DNA of 64,000 nt, taken from positions 1,488,001 through 1,552,000 of the forward strand of contig NZ_AP019632.1 in assembly GCF_007035645.1 (NCBI RefSeq), written 5' to 3'. The notes under the pieces are model-generated. The model was not told where the DNA came from. It did no database searches and saw nothing but the letters and a program-made list of their open reading frames with translations. The stretch is from Enterobacter asburiae. Its GTDB lineage: Bacteria > Pseudomonadota > Gammaproteobacteria > Enterobacterales > Enterobacteriaceae. Below are positions 36,885 through 49,800 of the stretch, piece by piece (the stretch's first letter is position 1; each line of letters opens with the position of its first letter). Both the position numbers and the translations under genes were made by a program.

Positions 36885-39800
36885 TTACCCGGTCACCGTG
36901 GTTCTGTTTTTACGCGAAAAGCGCAGCCGCAGGCGGTCGAAGAACAGATAGACCACCGGCGTGGTGTACAGCGTCAGCAGCTGGCTCATGACCAGGCCGC
37001 CGACAATGGTGATCCCCAGCGGCTGGCGCAGCTCTGAGCCGTCTCCGCCCGAGATAACCAGCGGCAGTGCGCCAAACAGCGCCGCCAGGGTGGTCATCAT
37101 GATCGGACGAAAACGCAGCAGGCAGGCCTGGAAGATGGCCTCTTCCGGCGACAGATTGCCGTTGCGCTGGGCGTCCAGGGCGAAATCCACCATCATGATC
37201 GCGTTTTTCTTCACGATGCCGATCAACAGCATGATCCCGATGAGCGCGATCAGGCTGAACGGCGCGCCGAACAGCTCCAGCGCCAGCAGCGCCCCCACGC
37301 CCGCCGACGGCAGCGTCGAGAGAATGGTCAGCGGGTGAACGTAGCTCTCGTACAGCACGCCCAGCACAATATAGACCGTGGCGATGGCGGCCAGAATCAA
37401 AATCACCTGCGAGTTCATCGTCTCCTGGAACACCTGCGCGGTGCCGGCAAAGCTGCCGCGCACGGTGGACGGCACGCCAAGCTGCGTCATCGCGCGGTTG
37501 ATTGCGTCGCTGGCTTCTGAAAGCGACGAACCGGCGGGCAGGTTAAAGGAGATGGTCGACGCCGCCGACAGCCCCTGATGGTTCACCGACAGCGGCGCGT
37601 TGGCAGGCTGCCAGCTGGCAAAGTAGGAGAGCGGAATCGCCTTGCCGTCGTTGTTAATCACAAACATTTTGTCCAGGGCGCTGATGTCCTGGGTGTAGCG
37701 CGGGTCAACCTCCATCACCACCTTATACTGGTTCATCGGCTGGTAGATGGTGGAGATCTCGCGCTGGCCGAAGGCGTTGTTCAGCAGGCTGTTGGCGGCT
37801 TCAACGTTAATGCCCAGACGCGACATGGTTTCGCGGTCGTAGGTCAGGGCCATCTCGGCGCCGTTGTCCTGCTGATCGGAGTTGACGTCCGCCAGCTCCG
37901 GCAGGGCGGCCAGCGCCTTGCGGATCTTCGGCTCCCACTCGCGCAGGGCGGCTAAATCGTCCGAGAGCAACGTGTACTGATAGCTGGCGTTCGCCTGACG
38001 GCCGCCGACGCGGATATCCTGAACGGCCATCAAAAACAGGTTTGCCCCCGGCTCTTTGGCGAGCTTCACCCGCAGGCGGTCAATCACCTGCTGGGCGGTT
38101 TCGTTGCGCTCGCCGCGCGGTTTCAGGGTAATAAACATCATCCCGCTGTTAACGCGTGACCCGCCGGTAAAGCCGGTGACGTTATCCACGGCTTTGTCTT
38201 CCCGAATGATCTTCATAAAGTCCTGCAGCTTGCCGCGCATCGCCTGGAACGAAATGCTCTGGTCCGCCTGAATCCCCCCCATCAGCACGCCGGTGTCCTG
38301 CTCCGGGAAGAAGGTTTTCGGGATGGTGATGTACATCCAGACGTTCAGCCCAATGGTGGCGATAAGCACCAGGCCGACCAGCCGGGTATGGTTCAGCACC
38401 CACTTCAGCGATTTGCCGTAGCCTTCCTGCATCGCCATCAGGAGGCGACCAAAGCCTTTGCGGCGCGGCTGCGAATGGGGCTTGCTGCGCTTGAGCATCC
38501 AGCCGCACATCATTGGCGTCAGCGTAAGGGAGATAACCAGCGAAATCCCGATGGCGACGGAGAGGGTGACGGCGAACTCGCGCAGCAGCCGGCCCGGCAG
38601 CCCGCCCATCAGCAGCAGCGGCAGGAATACCGCCACCAGCGACAGGCTCATGGAGAGCACCGTAAAGCCCACCTCGCGCGTGCCCTGCAGCGCGGCCTGC
38701 AGCGGCTTCACGCCCGCTTCCAGGTGGCGGGAAATGTTTTCCAGCACCACGATGGCGTCATCCACCACGAAGCCCGTCGCTATCGTCAGGGCCATCAGCG
38801 ACAGGTTGTTGAGGCTAAACCCGCACAGGTACATGGCGGCAAAGGTACCGATCAGCGAGACCGGCACGGCCACCGCCGGGATAAGCGTCGCGCGACCGGA
38901 TCGCAGGAACAGGAAGACCACCAGGATCACCAGCGCGACGGAGATAATCAGCGTTTGCTCCACCTCTTCAAGCGAGGCGCGAATGGTCGGGGAGCGATCC
39001 TGGGCAATTTGCAGATCGATTGCTGCCGGGATGGTCTCCTGCAGGTCCGGAAGACGGGCGCGAATGCTGTTCACCGTCTCAATAATGTTCGCTTCCGGCA
39101 GCTTGCGGATCATCAGCAGAATGGCCGGTTTCGCGTTGGTCATCCCGGCGTTGCGCACGTCCTGCACCGAGTCGGTGACGCTGGCGACGTCGCTCAAGCG
39201 CACCGCCGCGCCGTTGTTGTAGTGAATAATGAGCGGCTGATATTCCGCGGCGGTCTTCAGCTCGTCGTTGGTGTGGATCTGCCAGCGGTGGCTGCCGTCC
39301 TCAATCGCCCCTTGCGGCTTGCGGACGTTGGCCGTGCTGATGGCGGAGCGCACGTCATCCAGCGACACGCCCTGGTTGAACAGCGCCTGCGGGTTTAGGC
39401 CTACGCGCACGGCGGGCAGGGAGCTCCCGCCGACGCTCACGTCACCGACGCCGTTAATTTGTGAGATGGTCTGCGCCAGCTGGGTAGACGCAAAGTCGTA
39501 AAGCTGCCCCTGCGAGTACGTATCGGAGGTCAGCGTCAGGATCATGATCGGCGCATCGGACGGGTTGGCCTTGCGGTAGGTTGGGCGGCTCGGCATCCCG
39601 CTCGGCAGCAGGCTTTGTGCGGCGTTGATGGCCGCCTGCACGTCGCGCGCCGCACCGTTAATATCCCGGTCGAAGCTGAACTCCAGAATGATGCGCGTGC
39701 TGCCCAGCGAGCTGCTGGAGGTCATCTCGTTGACCCCCGCAATCCGCCCGAGCGAGCGCTCCAGCGGCGTGGCAACCGACGAGGCCATGGTCTCCGGTGA

Positions 39801-39962
39801 CGCGCCCGGCAGCGAGGCGCTGACCATGATCACCGGGAAATCCACCTGCGGCAGAGGCGCTACCGGCAGCAGCCGGAAGCCCAGCACGCCGCAGAGGGTA
39901 ATGGCGAGCGAGATTAAAATCGTCGCCACCGGGCGATAAATGAAGAGGGCGAAAAACTTCAC
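36885..39962 (-). CDS. mdtC: RND efflux pump subunit MdtC
   Basis: A 1025-residue inner-membrane RND transporter, the same length as E. coli MdtC. It has 12 TM helices with the proton-relay acids in TM4 ([18 protein letters not shown]) and two large periplasmic loops. MdtC joins MdtB in a B2C heterotrimer with MdtA and TolC to expel bile salts, novobiocin and deoxycholate. It starts directly after the mdtB stop and ends directly before mdtD. Confidence 0.96.
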   Translation of the reverse strand: MKFFALFIYRPVATILISLAITLCGVLGFRLLPVAPLPQVDFPVIMVSASLPGASPETMASSVATPLERSLGRIAGVNEMTSSSSLGSTRIILEFSFDRDINGAARDVQAAINAAQSLLPSGMPSRPTYRKANPSDAPIMILTLTSDTYSQGQLYDFASTQLAQTISQINGVGDVSVGGSSLPAVRVGLNPQALFNQGVSLDDVRSAISTANVRKPQGAIEDGSHRWQIHTNDELKTAAEYQPLIIHYNNGAAVRLSDVASVTDSVQDVRNAGMTNAKPAILLMIRKLPEANIIETVNSIRARLPDLQETIPAAIDLQIAQDRSPTIRASLEEVEQTLIISVALVILVVFLFLRSGRATLIPAVAVPVSLIGTFAAMYLCGFSLNNLSLMALTIATGFVVDDAIVVLENISRHLEAGVKPLQAALQGTREVGFTVLSMSLSLVAVFLPLLLMGGLPGRLLREFAVTLSVAIGISLVISLTLTPMMCGWMLKRSKPHSQPRRKGFGRLLMAMQEGYGKSLKWVLNHTRLVGLVLIATIGLNVWMYITIPKTFFPEQDTGVLMGGIQADQSISFQAMRGKLQDFMKIIREDKAVDNVTGFTGGSRVNSGMMFITLKPRGERNETAQQVIDRLRVKLAKEPGANLFLMAVQDIRVGGRQANASYQYTLLSDDLAALREWEPKIRKALAALPELADVNSDQQDNGAEMALTYDRETMSRLGINVEAANSLLNNAFGQREISTIYQPMNQYKVVMEVDPRYTQDISALDKMFVINNDGKAIPLSYFASWQPANAPLSVNHQGLSAASTISFNLPAGSSLSEASDAINRAMTQLGVPSTVRGSFAGTAQVFQETMNSQVILILAAIATVYIVLGVLYESYVHPLTILSTLPSAGVGALLALELFGAPFSLIALIGIMLLIGIVKKNAIMMVDFALDAQRNGNLSPEEAIFQACLLRFRPIMMTTLAALFGALPLVISGGDGSELRQPLGITIVGGLVMSQLLTLYTTPVVYLFFDRLRLRFSRKNRTTVTG

Positions 39963-42900
39963 TTATGCCTCCTCTTCACGTTTCGGGAAGCGGCTTTTGG
40001 TCCACAGCGCCAGGCGGTCAAACAGCAGGTAGATAACCGGCGTAGTGAAGAGCGTGAGCACCTGGCTTACCAGCAGACCGCCGACCATGCCGATACCCAG
40101 CGGACGGCGCAGCTCCGCGCCAACGCCGGTGCTGAGCATCAGCGGCAGCGCGCCCAGCAGGGCGGCCAGCGTCGTCATCAGGATTGGACGAAAACGCAGC
40201 AGACAGGCCTGGAAGATGGCGTCGCGCGGCGACATGCCCTGCTCGCGCTCGGCGGCCAGGGCGAAGTCGATCATCATGATGGCGTTTTTCTTCACGATCC
40301 CGATAAGCAGGATAATGCCGATGATGGCAATGACGTCCAGCTCGCTGCCCGCCAGCATCAGTGCCAGCAGCGCCCCCACGCCCGCCGTCGGCAGGGTAGA
40401 GAGGATGGTGATCGGGTGGATAAAGCTTTCGTACAGCACGCCGAGCACGATGTACATCGCCACGACCGCCGCGACGATAAGCCAGATGGTGTTACCCAGC
40501 GCGGCCTGAAACGCCAGCGTGCTGCCCTGGAACTGGGTCTGAATATCGGACGGGAAGCTGAGCTCTTTTTCAGCAGCCTGAATGGCCTCCACCGCTTCGC
40601 CGAGAGAATAATTGTCCGGCACGTTGAAGGAGATGGTGGTGGACGGGAACTGATCCAGATGGTTAATCGACAGCGGGGTATAGCGTTCTTCCACCGTGGC
40701 GATAGCGCTCAGCGGCACAATGCCGCCGTCTTTGCTGGTCAGGCGCACCGAGTCCAGCCCCGCCAGTCCCGGCGTGTTCTCAGTGTTGTGCTCCAGCACC
40801 ACGCGATACTGGTTCGCCTGGGTGTAGATGGTGGAGATCAGGCGCTGACCGAAGGCGTTGTACAGGGCGTTGTCCACATCCGACATGGTAATGCCCAGGC
40901 GGCTGGCGGTATCGCGGTTGACGTTCACGTATGCCGCCAGCCCTTTGTCCTGCCAGTCGCTGCTGACGTCGGCGAGCTGCGGCAGGGTGTTAAGCTTATT
41001 CACCAGCTGCGGCACCCAGGTGCTGAGCGCGTCCAGCGAGGTGGCCTGCAGCGTGAACTGGTACTGCGTGCGGCTGACCTGGGTATCAATGGTCAAATCC
41101 TGAATCGGCTGCAGGTAAAGCTCAACGCCCGGCACGCGCGCGACGGCGTTTTGCAGACGCTCAATGACGGCGTTGACGCGATCGTCGCGTTCATCCAGCG
41201 GCTTGAGGTTGATCTGCAGACGCGCGCTGTTGAGCGACGGGTTGGTGCCGTCGACGCCCACGTAGGAGGTCAGGCTCTCGACCGCCGGATCCTTCATGAT
41301 GATTTCAGACACCTGCTGCTGGCGCTGGGCCATACTGGCGAAGGAGACCGACTGCGGAGCCTGCAGCGTGCCCTGAATAATGCCGTTGTCCTGAATCGGG
41401 AAGAAGCCTTTCGGAATGAAAATCCACAGCATCACGCTGAGCGCCAGGGTTCCCAGCGCCACGCCGAGCGTGGCCCACGGATGGTTCAGAACTTTCGCCA
41501 GCACGCGGCCGTAGGCGGCAATAATCTGCTCGAACATCCGCTCGGAGGCGCGCGAGAAGCGGTTTTGCTTGCGCAGGGACTCGTGGCTCAGCATGCGGGC
41601 GCACATCATCGGCGTCAGGGTCAGCGACACCACGGCGGAGATCAAAATGGCGACCGCCAGCGTCACGGCAAACTCGCGGAACAGACGCCCGACGATATCG
41701 CCCATAAACAGCAGCGGGATCAGCACCGCAATCAGCGAGAAGGTCAGCGAGATAATGGTAAAGCCGATTTCGCCCGCGCCCTTCAGCGCGGCCGCCAGCG
41801 GCTTTTCGCCTTTCTCGATATAGCGCGAAATGTTCTCGATAACGACGATGGCGTCATCCACCACGAACCCGGTGGCGATGGTGAGCGCCATCAGCGTCAG
41901 GTTGTTAATCGAAAAATCGAGGAACACCATCACCGCAAAGGTCCCGACCAGCGAGAGCGGCACGGCGACGGCGGGAATAATGGTTGCCGGAACGTTACGC
42001 AGGAACAGATAGATGATCATGACGACCAGCGCAATCGCCAGCATCAGCTCAAACTGGGTGTCGGTGACCGACGCGCGAATGTTGGTGGTACGGTCGGAAA
42101 GCACCTTCACGCTGACCGATTTCGGCAGGCTTTCGATCAGCTGCGGCAGCATGGTGCGGATGCTGTCGGCGGTTTCGATGATGTTGGCGCCCGGCTGGCG
42201 CTGCACGTTCATCACGATCGCCTGCTGCCTGTTGGCCCAGGCGCCGAGCCAGCTGTTTTCGGCACCTTGCTCCACGGTCGCCACGTCGCCCAGACGCACC
42301 GGAGCGCCGTTCTGGTAAGCAATAATCAGCTGACGGTATTCATCGGCGGACTGCATCTGATCGTTGGCAGAGAGCGTCACGGCGCGGGTAGGGCCGTCCA
42401 GCGAGCCTTTTGCCGAGTTAACGTTGGCGCTGCTGATGGCGGTGCGGATGGTTTCGCTGGTCAGGCCCAGCGCGGCAATCGCCTGCGCGTTCAGCTTCAC
42501 GCGCACGGCGGGGCGCTGGCCGCCCGCCAGCGTGACGAGGCCGACGCCGGAGACCTGTGAAATTTTCTGCGCCACGCGCGTTTCGACCATATCCTCTACC
42601 TGGGTCATCGGCATGGCGGAGGAGGTGACGGCAAGCGTCATGATCGGCGGATCGGCCGGGTTCACCTTGCTGTAGACCGGCGGGTTAGGCAGGTCCGAAG
42701 GCAGCAGGTTGGTGGCGGCGTTGATGGCGGCCTGTACCTCCTGCTCGGCGACGTCCAGCGACAGCGTCAGCTGGAACTGCAGCGTCACGACGGATGCCCC
42801 GCCGGAACTCTGGGAGGACATCTGTTTTAGCCCAGACATCTGCCCAAACTGGCGCTCCAGCGGGGCGGTAATGGCGGACGTCACCACGTCCGGGCTGGCT

Positions 42901-43085
42901 CCGGGATAGAGAGTGACAACCTGAATCGTTGGGTAATCCACCTCCGGTAGCGCCGACACGGGCAGGAAGCGATAGCCGATAATCCCGGCGAGCAGGATCG
43001 CCACCATCAGCAGCGTGGTGGCGACAGGACGGAGGATAAACAGGCGTGACGGCCCGCCTGTAGAGCCTGGGGGCATAACCTGCAT
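39963..43085 (-). CDS. mdtB: RND efflux pump subunit MdtB
   Basis: A 1040-residue RND transporter, the same length as E. coli MdtB. TM4 [23 protein letters not shown] holds the acidic pair for proton movement; the GXXXGXXXXPXX-like repeats of the family are present. It forms the heteromeric pump with MdtC. Its ATG overlaps the mdtA stop by one base (TGATG), so the two are translationally coupled. Confidence 0.96.
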   Translation of the reverse strand: MQVMPPGSTGGPSRLFILRPVATTLLMVAILLAGIIGYRFLPVSALPEVDYPTIQVVTLYPGASPDVVTSAITAPLERQFGQMSGLKQMSSQSSGGASVVTLQFQLTLSLDVAEQEVQAAINAATNLLPSDLPNPPVYSKVNPADPPIMTLAVTSSAMPMTQVEDMVETRVAQKISQVSGVGLVTLAGGQRPAVRVKLNAQAIAALGLTSETIRTAISSANVNSAKGSLDGPTRAVTLSANDQMQSADEYRQLIIAYQNGAPVRLGDVATVEQGAENSWLGAWANRQQAIVMNVQRQPGANIIETADSIRTMLPQLIESLPKSVSVKVLSDRTTNIRASVTDTQFELMLAIALVVMIIYLFLRNVPATIIPAVAVPLSLVGTFAVMVFLDFSINNLTLMALTIATGFVVDDAIVVIENISRYIEKGEKPLAAALKGAGEIGFTIISLTFSLIAVLIPLLFMGDIVGRLFREFAVTLAVAILISAVVSLTLTPMMCARMLSHESLRKQNRFSRASERMFEQIIAAYGRVLAKVLNHPWATLGVALGTLALSVMLWIFIPKGFFPIQDNGIIQGTLQAPQSVSFASMAQRQQQVSEIIMKDPAVESLTSYVGVDGTNPSLNSARLQINLKPLDERDDRVNAVIERLQNAVARVPGVELYLQPIQDLTIDTQVSRTQYQFTLQATSLDALSTWVPQLVNKLNTLPQLADVSSDWQDKGLAAYVNVNRDTASRLGITMSDVDNALYNAFGQRLISTIYTQANQYRVVLEHNTENTPGLAGLDSVRLTSKDGGIVPLSAIATVEERYTPLSINHLDQFPSTTISFNVPDNYSLGEAVEAIQAAEKELSFPSDIQTQFQGSTLAFQAALGNTIWLIVAAVVAMYIVLGVLYESFIHPITILSTLPTAGVGALLALMLAGSELDVIAIIGIILLIGIVKKNAIMMIDFALAAEREQGMSPRDAIFQACLLRFRPILMTTLAALLGALPLMLSTGVGAELRRPLGIGMVGGLLVSQVLTLFTTPVIYLLFDRLALWTKSRFPKREEEA

Positions 43086-44287
43086 CAGGATTTCTCTCCC
43101 TGTTTCGCAGGTTCAACCACTTCCACTTTAGCCCCTTCGGTCAGACGGTCAATGCCGTCGGTGACCACGCGGTCGCCTGCGGAAAGGCCTGCGGCGATGA
43201 CCACCGTCTGGCTGTCCTGGATACCGGTTTTCACCAGGTGCTTGCTGACCTTATTGTCGCTGTTAAGTACCCAGACGAAGTTACCTTCGTTACCCATCTG
43301 CAGGGCAGCCGTTGGGATCACCACCGCGTTCTCTTCGGTGGCGACCAGCATGCGCGCGTTGACGAACTGGTTCGGGAAGAGGGCATCGTCCTGGTTGTTA
43401 AAGCGCGCCTTCAGCTTGATGGTGCCGGTGGTGGTGTCGATCTGATTATCCAGGCTGAGCAGGGAGCCTTCGCTCAGCTTCTGCTTGTTGCTGCGGTCCC
43501 AGGCTTCAACCACCAGCCCTTTACCGGCTTTTTGCGCCTGCACCACGGTCGCAATGTCGCTTTCCGGCAGGGTAAAGACTAAATCAATCGGGTGGGTCTG
43601 GGTGATCACCACGATGCCCGTGGTGTCGCCGCTGGAGATCTGGTTGCCGATATCGACCTGCTTCAGGCCCACGCGCCCGTCAATCGGCGCGGTGATGCGG
43701 CTCCAGTCCAGCTGCAGCTGTGCGCTGGCCACGGCGGCCTCGTCGGCTTTGATGGTACCCTGCGTTTCGCTGACCAGCGACTGCTGGGTGTCCAGCTCCT
43801 GACGAGACACGAGGTTGGTTTTCACCAGCTGCTGGTAGCGGGCCAAATCGCGGCGAGCGTTGGCGAGGGTGGCTTTGTCCTTCGCGAGCTGCCCCTGCGC
43901 CTGGGCGAGGGCGACCTTAAACTGGCTCGGGTCGATTTCCGCCAGCAGATCGCCAGCTTTGACCTGCTGACCTTCCTGGAAGTGAATGGCCATCAGCTGA
44001 CCGTCGACGCGGCTGCGCACCGTCACGGTGTTGGCGGCGGTAATGGTCCCAAGGCCCGTTAGATAGCGAGGAACGGCTTTATTCACTGCCGTCGCCGCCT
44101 GTACCGGCGCCAGCGCGCCGCCGCGCATGCCTTGACGCCCTCCGCCTGCCGGGCGCTGTGCCTGACTATTGGCACCGGCGGGGGCTGCGGTGTTCGCGGA
44201 TTGACTGTGCCAGTACCAGGCGGCGGCAAGGACCACCACAATGATGCCAGCGGCGATTGCCCAGCGGGATTTGTTACTGCCTTTCAT
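43085..44287 (-). CDS. mdtA: Periplasmic adaptor MdtA
   Basis: A 400-residue membrane fusion protein (E. coli MdtA is 415). It has an N-terminal anchor ([17 protein letters not shown]), a beta-barrel and lipoyl-type domain ([30 protein letters not shown] split around a hairpin, from about residue 90) and an alpha-helical coiled-coil that links MdtBC to TolC. It is the first gene of mdtABCD-baeSR. A candidate BaeR site lies 62-78 bp upstream of its ATG. Confidence 0.94.
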   Translation of the reverse strand: MKGSNKSRWAIAAGIIVVVLAAAWYWHSQSANTAAPAGANSQAQRPAGGGRQGMRGGALAPVQAATAVNKAVPRYLTGLGTITAANTVTVRSRVDGQLMAIHFQEGQQVKAGDLLAEIDPSQFKVALAQAQGQLAKDKATLANARRDLARYQQLVKTNLVSRQELDTQQSLVSETQGTIKADEAAVASAQLQLDWSRITAPIDGRVGLKQVDIGNQISSGDTTGIVVITQTHPIDLVFTLPESDIATVVQAQKAGKGLVVEAWDRSNKQKLSEGSLLSLDNQIDTTTGTIKLKARFNNQDDALFPNQFVNARMLVATEENAVVIPTAALQMGNEGNFVWVLNSDNKVSKHLVKTGIQDSQTVVIAAGLSAGDRVVTDGIDRLTEGAKVEVVEPAKQGEKS

Positions 44288-44348
44288 CGTTGTACGTTCT
44301 CATCCTGAAGACTTCGGGGAATGATACTAGTTTAGTCAGCTAACACAG

Positions 44349-44365
44349 CGGAAAAATGGAGGAAA
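44349..44365 (-). promoter_or_regulatory. Candidate BaeR box upstream of mdtA
   Basis: The minus strand reads TTTCCTCCATTTTTCCG, sharing the core TCCAT and about 12 of 18 positions with the BaeR consensus TTTTTCTCCATDATTGGC as I remember it. It lies at the right place for the self-activated mdtABCD-baeSR operon. Confidence 0.5.
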
Positions 44366-44400
44366 TATGGAAGACTGTCAGGAATGGTCTGAATGGAGGT

Positions 44401-44466
44401 AAACGCAAAACGGCAACATCCGTTGCCGTTTTTGGTGTTTTCTCCCTCTCCCTGTGGGAGAGGGCA
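44401..44466. repeat. Composite element: AAAACGGCAAC hairpin plus CCCTCTCCC palindrome
   Basis: A terminator-like hairpin (AAAACGGCAAC / GTTGCCGTTTT, loop ATCC, 44407-44432) is followed by GGTGTTTTCT and the palindrome CCCTCTCCC-TGT-GGGAGAGGG. The same two-part element occurs in reverse at 53705-53770. It lies between the yegD stop and the mdtA start, and could act as the yegD terminator region or insulate the two. Confidence 0.75.
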
Positions 44467-44487
44467 CCAGACCGCACCGCGACAACG

Positions 44488-45840
44488 CTAGCTAAACATC
44501 ACCTGCGCCCAGCGCGCCAGACCAGCGGTAACGGAGCCAAAGTCATCGCCACCGGCAATCGGAATGCCCGGCAGCTGTTCCGCCAGTGCTTTCTTGATCA
44601 GCGGCGAACGGGCGCTACCCCCGGTCAGGTAGATAACGTCCGGCTTCTCTTTACCGTTCTCCAGCGCCAGCTGCACCTGCTCCAGAATACGCTGTAGCGG
44701 CTGCGCGAGGGCCGTCTCCAGCCCGTCCTGCGAAATCGCGGTGGCCAGATTGTCGCTGATAAACGGCAAGGAGACCGCATGCTCGGTACGATCGGAAAGG
44801 GCAATTTTGCTCTCTTCGGCAGTACGCACCACGCGGTAGCTCAGGCGCTGACGCCACACTTTATACAGCAGGGCAACTTTTTCGGCGTCCTGCGCGTCGC
44901 GCACCAGATCGTTCAGGAAGCGGCCGTTCGCGGTGCTGTAAAAATCACTCTGCGCAGGCACATCGTTGATGGCAATCGCGTTCCACCACGGCAGGATCGG
45001 CAGGGCGATGCCTTTTTCCGTCTGACCGCCCATGCCGAGCAGCGGCATCAGGCTCTTGAATGCCAGCGCGATATCGAGATCGTTACCGCCTACGCGGCAG
45101 CCGCTGTGCCCGAGCAGGCTATTTTCACGATCGCGACGGTTATGCCACTGCGGCCCCATCAGCAGCAGCGAGCAGTCCGTGGTGCCCCCGCCGATATCCA
45201 CGACTAATACGCGCTTCTCTTCCGTCAGCGTGGCTTCAAAATCCAGCCCCGCTGCAACCGGCTCGTACTGGAACACCACGTCGCGGAAGCCTGCCCGGTG
45301 CGCCGCGCGTTCAAGGATCCCCTGCGCCTGCTGGTTAGCCTCATCGCCGCCCAGCCCCTGGAAGTTGATCGGGCGGCCAATGACCGCCTGGGTAATCGCA
45401 TCGGAGACCTGCGTCTGCGCCTGAGTGCGAATATGCAGCATCATCGCGCACACCAGGTCTTCGAACATCGCCACCTGCTGCGGCTTCAGGCCGCTGGCGC
45501 CGAGGAAGGATTTTGGCGACTTAACGAAGTAAACTTCTTCAGGATCTTCAATATAGTGCCCGAGCGAAGAGAGGCCGAACTGCACGCTGGAGGGCGTAAC
45601 GTCGATGTCTTCCTCGCGGTTAAAGCTGACCGCCCGGCGCAGCAGCGCCTGGGTCTCCGCCGCCGTGGCCGGAACCTGATGGTGGCGGAACAGCCATTCG
45701 CTTACCGCTTCACGCGTCGGCGCGCAGAGCATTGACGGCAGCAGCGTGCTCTCTTTTTCCATTTTCAGAAGCTGTGGCTGCCCGTCTTGCATAACCGCAA
45801 CCGAGCAGTTTGCCGTACCGTAGTCGAATCCAATAAACAC
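44488..45840 (-). CDS. yegD: Hsp70-family protein YegD
   Basis: A 450-residue actin-fold ATPase related to DnaK but without the substrate-binding domain, the same length as E. coli YegD. Nucleotide-binding motifs FIGFDYGTANCSVAV at the N-terminus, VLVVDIGGGTTDCSLLL near residue 200 and YLTGGSARSPLIKKAL near residue 405 are intact. Function is unknown. It starts at GTG 45840, as in E. coli; the frame open upstream to 45918 is not homologous. Confidence 0.92.
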   Translation of the reverse strand: MFIGFDYGTANCSVAVMQDGQPQLLKMEKESTLLPSMLCAPTREAVSEWLFRHHQVPATAAETQALLRRAVSFNREEDIDVTPSSVQFGLSSLGHYIEDPEEVYFVKSPKSFLGASGLKPQQVAMFEDLVCAMMLHIRTQAQTQVSDAITQAVIGRPINFQGLGGDEANQQAQGILERAAHRAGFRDVVFQYEPVAAGLDFEATLTEEKRVLVVDIGGGTTDCSLLLMGPQWHNRRDRENSLLGHSGCRVGGNDLDIALAFKSLMPLLGMGGQTEKGIALPILPWWNAIAINDVPAQSDFYSTANGRFLNDLVRDAQDAEKVALLYKVWRQRLSYRVVRTAEESKIALSDRTEHAVSLPFISDNLATAISQDGLETALAQPLQRILEQVQLALENGKEKPDVIYLTGGSARSPLIKKALAEQLPGIPIAGGDDFGSVTAGLARWAQVMFS

Positions 45841-45970
45841 GATTAATCCCCATGCCAGTGAGAAGGGGCGAGACTTTAACGAAATGTCCGCATGGCGACA
45901 ACAGGAATATGAAAGCAAGGCGAAACAGGACCTTTCCGTTTATGCTGTGGAGAACCCAAAAGGAGAGACG

Positions 45971-46843
45971 ATGTACACCCTGAACTGGCAACCCCCTTAC
46001 GACTGGCAGTGGATGTTTGGCTTTCTCGGCGCGCGTGCGGTGACGGGCATTGAAACCGTCACCCACGACTACTACGAGCGCAGTTTTGCCTGCGAAGGGC
46101 ATCAGGGGATATTTCGCGTGACGCCGGATATCGCTACCCATACGCTGAACGTGACGCTCAGTCCGGGGTTAATCCCGGTTGCGCAGACGTGCCTTGAACG
46201 CATCGAACGCCTGTTCGATCTCGCGTGCAACCCGCAGCACATCGCGGATACGCTGGGCGATCTCGGTGCTGCCCGGCCGGGCTTGCGTTTGCCGGGGGCG
46301 ATGGACGCGTACGAGCAGGGCGTCCGGGCGATCCTCGGGCAGCTGGTGAGCGTGGCGATGGCGGCGAAACTGACGTCGCGCGTGGTGGCGCTGTGCGGCG
46401 AGCCGATCGCGGAGTGTCCGGGCTATCTCTGCTTCCCCACCCCGGACGCGCTGGCGGCAGCGGACCCGCTGGCGCTGAAAGCGTTGGGCATGCCGGTAAA
46501 ACGCGCGGAGTCGTTAATTCATCTGGCGCAGTCGGTCATTGACGGGACGTTTCCGCTTTTCCCACCCGAGAATATTGAGGCCGGGATGAAGGCGCTACAG
46601 CAGCGGCCGGGAATAGGGCGCTGGACGGCAAACTACCTGGCCCTGCGCGGCTGGCAGGCGAAAGATGTCTTTCTGCCTGATGATTATCTGATTAAGCAAC
46701 GCTTTGCCGGGATGACGCCCGCGCAGATTCGGCGTTATGCCGAACGCTGGCAGCCGTGGCGCTCTTACGCGCTGCTGCACATCTGGTATACCGACGGCTG
46801 GACGCCGTCAGTTGATGGCGAAATAGCTGGTGTTGAGCAGTAG
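45971..46843 (+). CDS. alkA: DNA-3-methyladenine glycosylase II AlkA
   Basis: A 290-residue HhH-GPD DNA glycosylase (E. coli 282) that removes N3- and N7-alkylated purines and other damaged bases. An N-terminal AlkA_N domain (MYTLNWQPPYDWQWMFGFLGARA) is followed by the helix-hairpin-helix LQQRPGIGRWTANYLALRGW and the catalytic aspartate D238 in FLPDDYLIKQRF. ATG 45971 follows an AGGAGA box. Ada regulation in E. coli is not shown here. The 3' end overlaps dgcE by 36 bp, tail to tail. Confidence 0.95.
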   Translation: MYTLNWQPPYDWQWMFGFLGARAVTGIETVTHDYYERSFACEGHQGIFRVTPDIATHTLNVTLSPGLIPVAQTCLERIERLFDLACNPQHIADTLGDLGAARPGLRLPGAMDAYEQGVRAILGQLVSVAMAAKLTSRVVALCGEPIAECPGYLCFPTPDALAAADPLALKALGMPVKRAESLIHLAQSVIDGTFPLFPPENIEAGMKALQQRPGIGRWTANYLALRGWQAKDVFLPDDYLIKQRFAGMTPAQIRRYAERWQPWRSYALLHIWYTDGWTPSVDGEIAGVEQ

Positions 46844-49800
46844 ATCCAGCGGCTGCGGCTCGGCGATGGTGTCGCCATAGATAAAATCAATGCCGATGCC
46901 GGAGAGCGTATCCATCATGATGGGCTGATTGCACGGACCCGCGATGGTTTTCATCCCCAGACGCTGGGCGTGGCCCTGAACAATGGTCACCATCATCTCA
47001 TCCATCAGGTTGCCATACACGTTGCTTACCACCTCTGCGTCCAGCATCAGATAGTCGGCCATATTGGCGGTCAGGTGGGTGAAGACGTTCATGTCGCGGC
47101 CCACCTGGCTGAAGATCACGCGGCAGCCCGCCTGGCGAAGCTTTTGCAGACTCCGCTGCAGGTTTTTATCCGGGCTGCACACCACGTCGGCAGGGATAAC
47201 CAGATGCAGCAGACGACCCGGCATAGGGCTTTTATCCAGCAGGTCGAGAAGCTCATCGACCAGCGTTACGCTGGCTAAACCGGCCTCAGAAAGCGGCAGC
47301 GCCACCCCCATGCCTTTACTGGCGACCTGTGCGGCAGAGGCGCGGAAAAACTCATTAAAAATACGTCTGTCGAGGGCGTGCAAAAGCTCAGGCTCGGCCA
47401 GACCCGAGCGGAAGGCATGCTCTTCCTGGACTTCGCCCTGGCTGGTCCACAGGCGTAACGACAGCAGCCAGAAATTACTGCTTTCCGGGATACGCGGGGA
47501 AGCGACGCTGCGGGCGATCATCATCAGGTGATTGTCTTTAATCATGTGCCACTGTTCATCAAGCGACATCATGCTGCGCGTGTTGTGATCCCGCTCCTGC
47601 TGGGGTTCGTAAACCGTCACCATGCCGCGCCCGCTGTTTTTCGAGGCATAACAGGCTATATCGGCCTGCGACATCACCTCCGACGCCTGATGGTTATTTT
47701 CATCAATCAGCGTGATGCCTGCGCTGGCGCCGATCCGGTGCAGGCGGCCTTCCCACATAAAGTGATAGTCATTAATCGTGTGGATCAGGCGCCCGGCGAT
47801 ATAGCGCGCGCTTTCAATATTGCAGTCCGGCAGCAGTAACCCGAACTCATCTCCGCCCAGTCGCGCCAGCACGTCGCTGGAGCGGAGCATGGTCAACATC
47901 AGGGAGGAGAGCTCCCGCAGCAGGGCATCCCCCGCCGCATGGCCTGCCGTATCGTTGACGGCTTTGAAGCGATCGAGATCGATAAAGACCAGAGCATGAC
48001 GCTGGCGCGTTTCGCGAACGGTCTGCAGGAGCCGTTTAAGATGATTTTCGAAGCTGACCCGGTTTGCCAGATGGGTCAGGGCATCGTGGGAGGCGCTGTA
48101 GCTCAGCTGACGCAGCATTTTGCGCGACTCGGTCACGTCCTGAATCACGATAACCGAGCCAATATTCTGCCCGTCCAGCGTGCTGAGCGGCGTAATGCTG
48201 TAGTGAATATCAAAATTCCCGCCGGTCCGGCAGTTCAGCACCACGTCCTGATCGATATCGGAACGGGACATATCGCCGCTGTGAATATTCTCCATCAGCG
48301 GCCCTTTTTCACCAAAGGTGATGTGCAACACCTTGAGGATCGGCTGGCCGATAGCCTCGGTCTGCAGCCAGCCGCTCATTTTCTCGGCTACCGGGTTCAT
48401 GAAGGTGACGTTCATGTTGATATCGGTGCACAGCACCGCTTCACCGATAGAATCGAGGGTGATGTGCAGACGCTCTTTTTCCTGGAAGAGGGCCTCGTTG
48501 AGCTGCTTCACCTCGGTCATGTCCATGTTGATCCCGAGCAGCCGTTCGACTTCACCCTGCTTATTGAGCACCCGGTTCGCCAGGGAGCGAATGTGGCGCA
48601 CGCCTTCCTTCACGCGGATGCGGAATTCCAGCTTAAACGGCAGACGGGAAATCAGCGAGTCCCGCAGCACCTGCTCAGCGTGGGCACGATCTTCCGGCAG
48701 CATCGTGTCATGCCAGAGCTGCCAGGTAGGCTTGATGTGCGGCGGGATTTCATACAGCTCAAACATCCGCTTGTCCCAGCTGATAATGTCTGGCTCCAGA
48801 TCCCACTCCCAGATGCCGATGCCGCCCGCTTCGTTAGCCAGCGTAATGCGCTCCATCAGGCGTTTGTTGACCCACTCGGTCTGCTTTAGATCGTTAATGT
48901 CTTCAATCTGGGCGATAAAATAGAGCGGCGAGCCGTCGGCATGGCGCACGACGGAGACGGCAAGGAGCGCCCAGACCACTTCCCCGTCGCGAGTGTAATA
49001 GCGCTTCTCAAGGGTATAGGTATTGATGTCGCCGTTGACCAGCTGTTCGAGCTGTTCCAGGTCGGTGTGCAGATCTTCCGGCCAGGTAAGCTGCTGGAAG
49101 GTCAGCGACTGGAGCTCCGTCTGGCTGTAACCGAGGAAATTGCACAGCGCCTTGTTAGCCTGCAGCCATTTGCCCTCAATGCTGACCAGCGCCATACCGA
49201 TGGCGGAATACTCCATCGCATTGCGGAAACGCTCCTCGCTTTCGGTGATGTGTTTGCGCTCAGCGCGGAAGGCGTACATCACCATGGTCATCACGTTGGC
49301 AGGCAGGAGCAGCATCAGGAACGGCAGCCAGGGGGCGTTCAGCATCGCCCCGACGTGCTGGGTTGTCAGCGCCACAGGATTTCGGGCAATCATCAGCGAC
49401 ACAACCATCACGGTAACCAGAAACACCAGGAACGCTTCCATTCGCGGCAAGCGCACGGCGCTCCACATAAGCAAAACGATAACGCAGGTGAAAGGCCACG
49501 GCAGCCAGGTGATGGCTGCCCAGCTGAGGGCCAGCGTTACGGCCAGCGTGGTCAGGGTTTCCAGCAGCAGTCTCGGGTCACGGTGGCGCAGCAGATAATG
49601 CGGTTTAAACAACAGCCCCAACGGTACCACCGCCAGCGCGCCGATGGCTTCGGACAGCACCCAGACGAAGAAATTACGCAGGGGTTCAGGGCCGGGAGCC
49701 AGCAGGGATACCAGCAAGCCGCCCACCAGCGGCGGGATCACCGCGCTGCCGATGGCCACGCGGATCCAGTCATTCAGATTCTGCAGCGGGTTGTACCACG

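Noticed and set aside
40416..42560. A 714-codon open frame opposite mdtB, and a similar one opposite mdtC (38388-39398)
   Set aside because: Both are shadows of conserved RND pump genes, rich in His, Arg and Gln as expected of antisense frames, with no family features.
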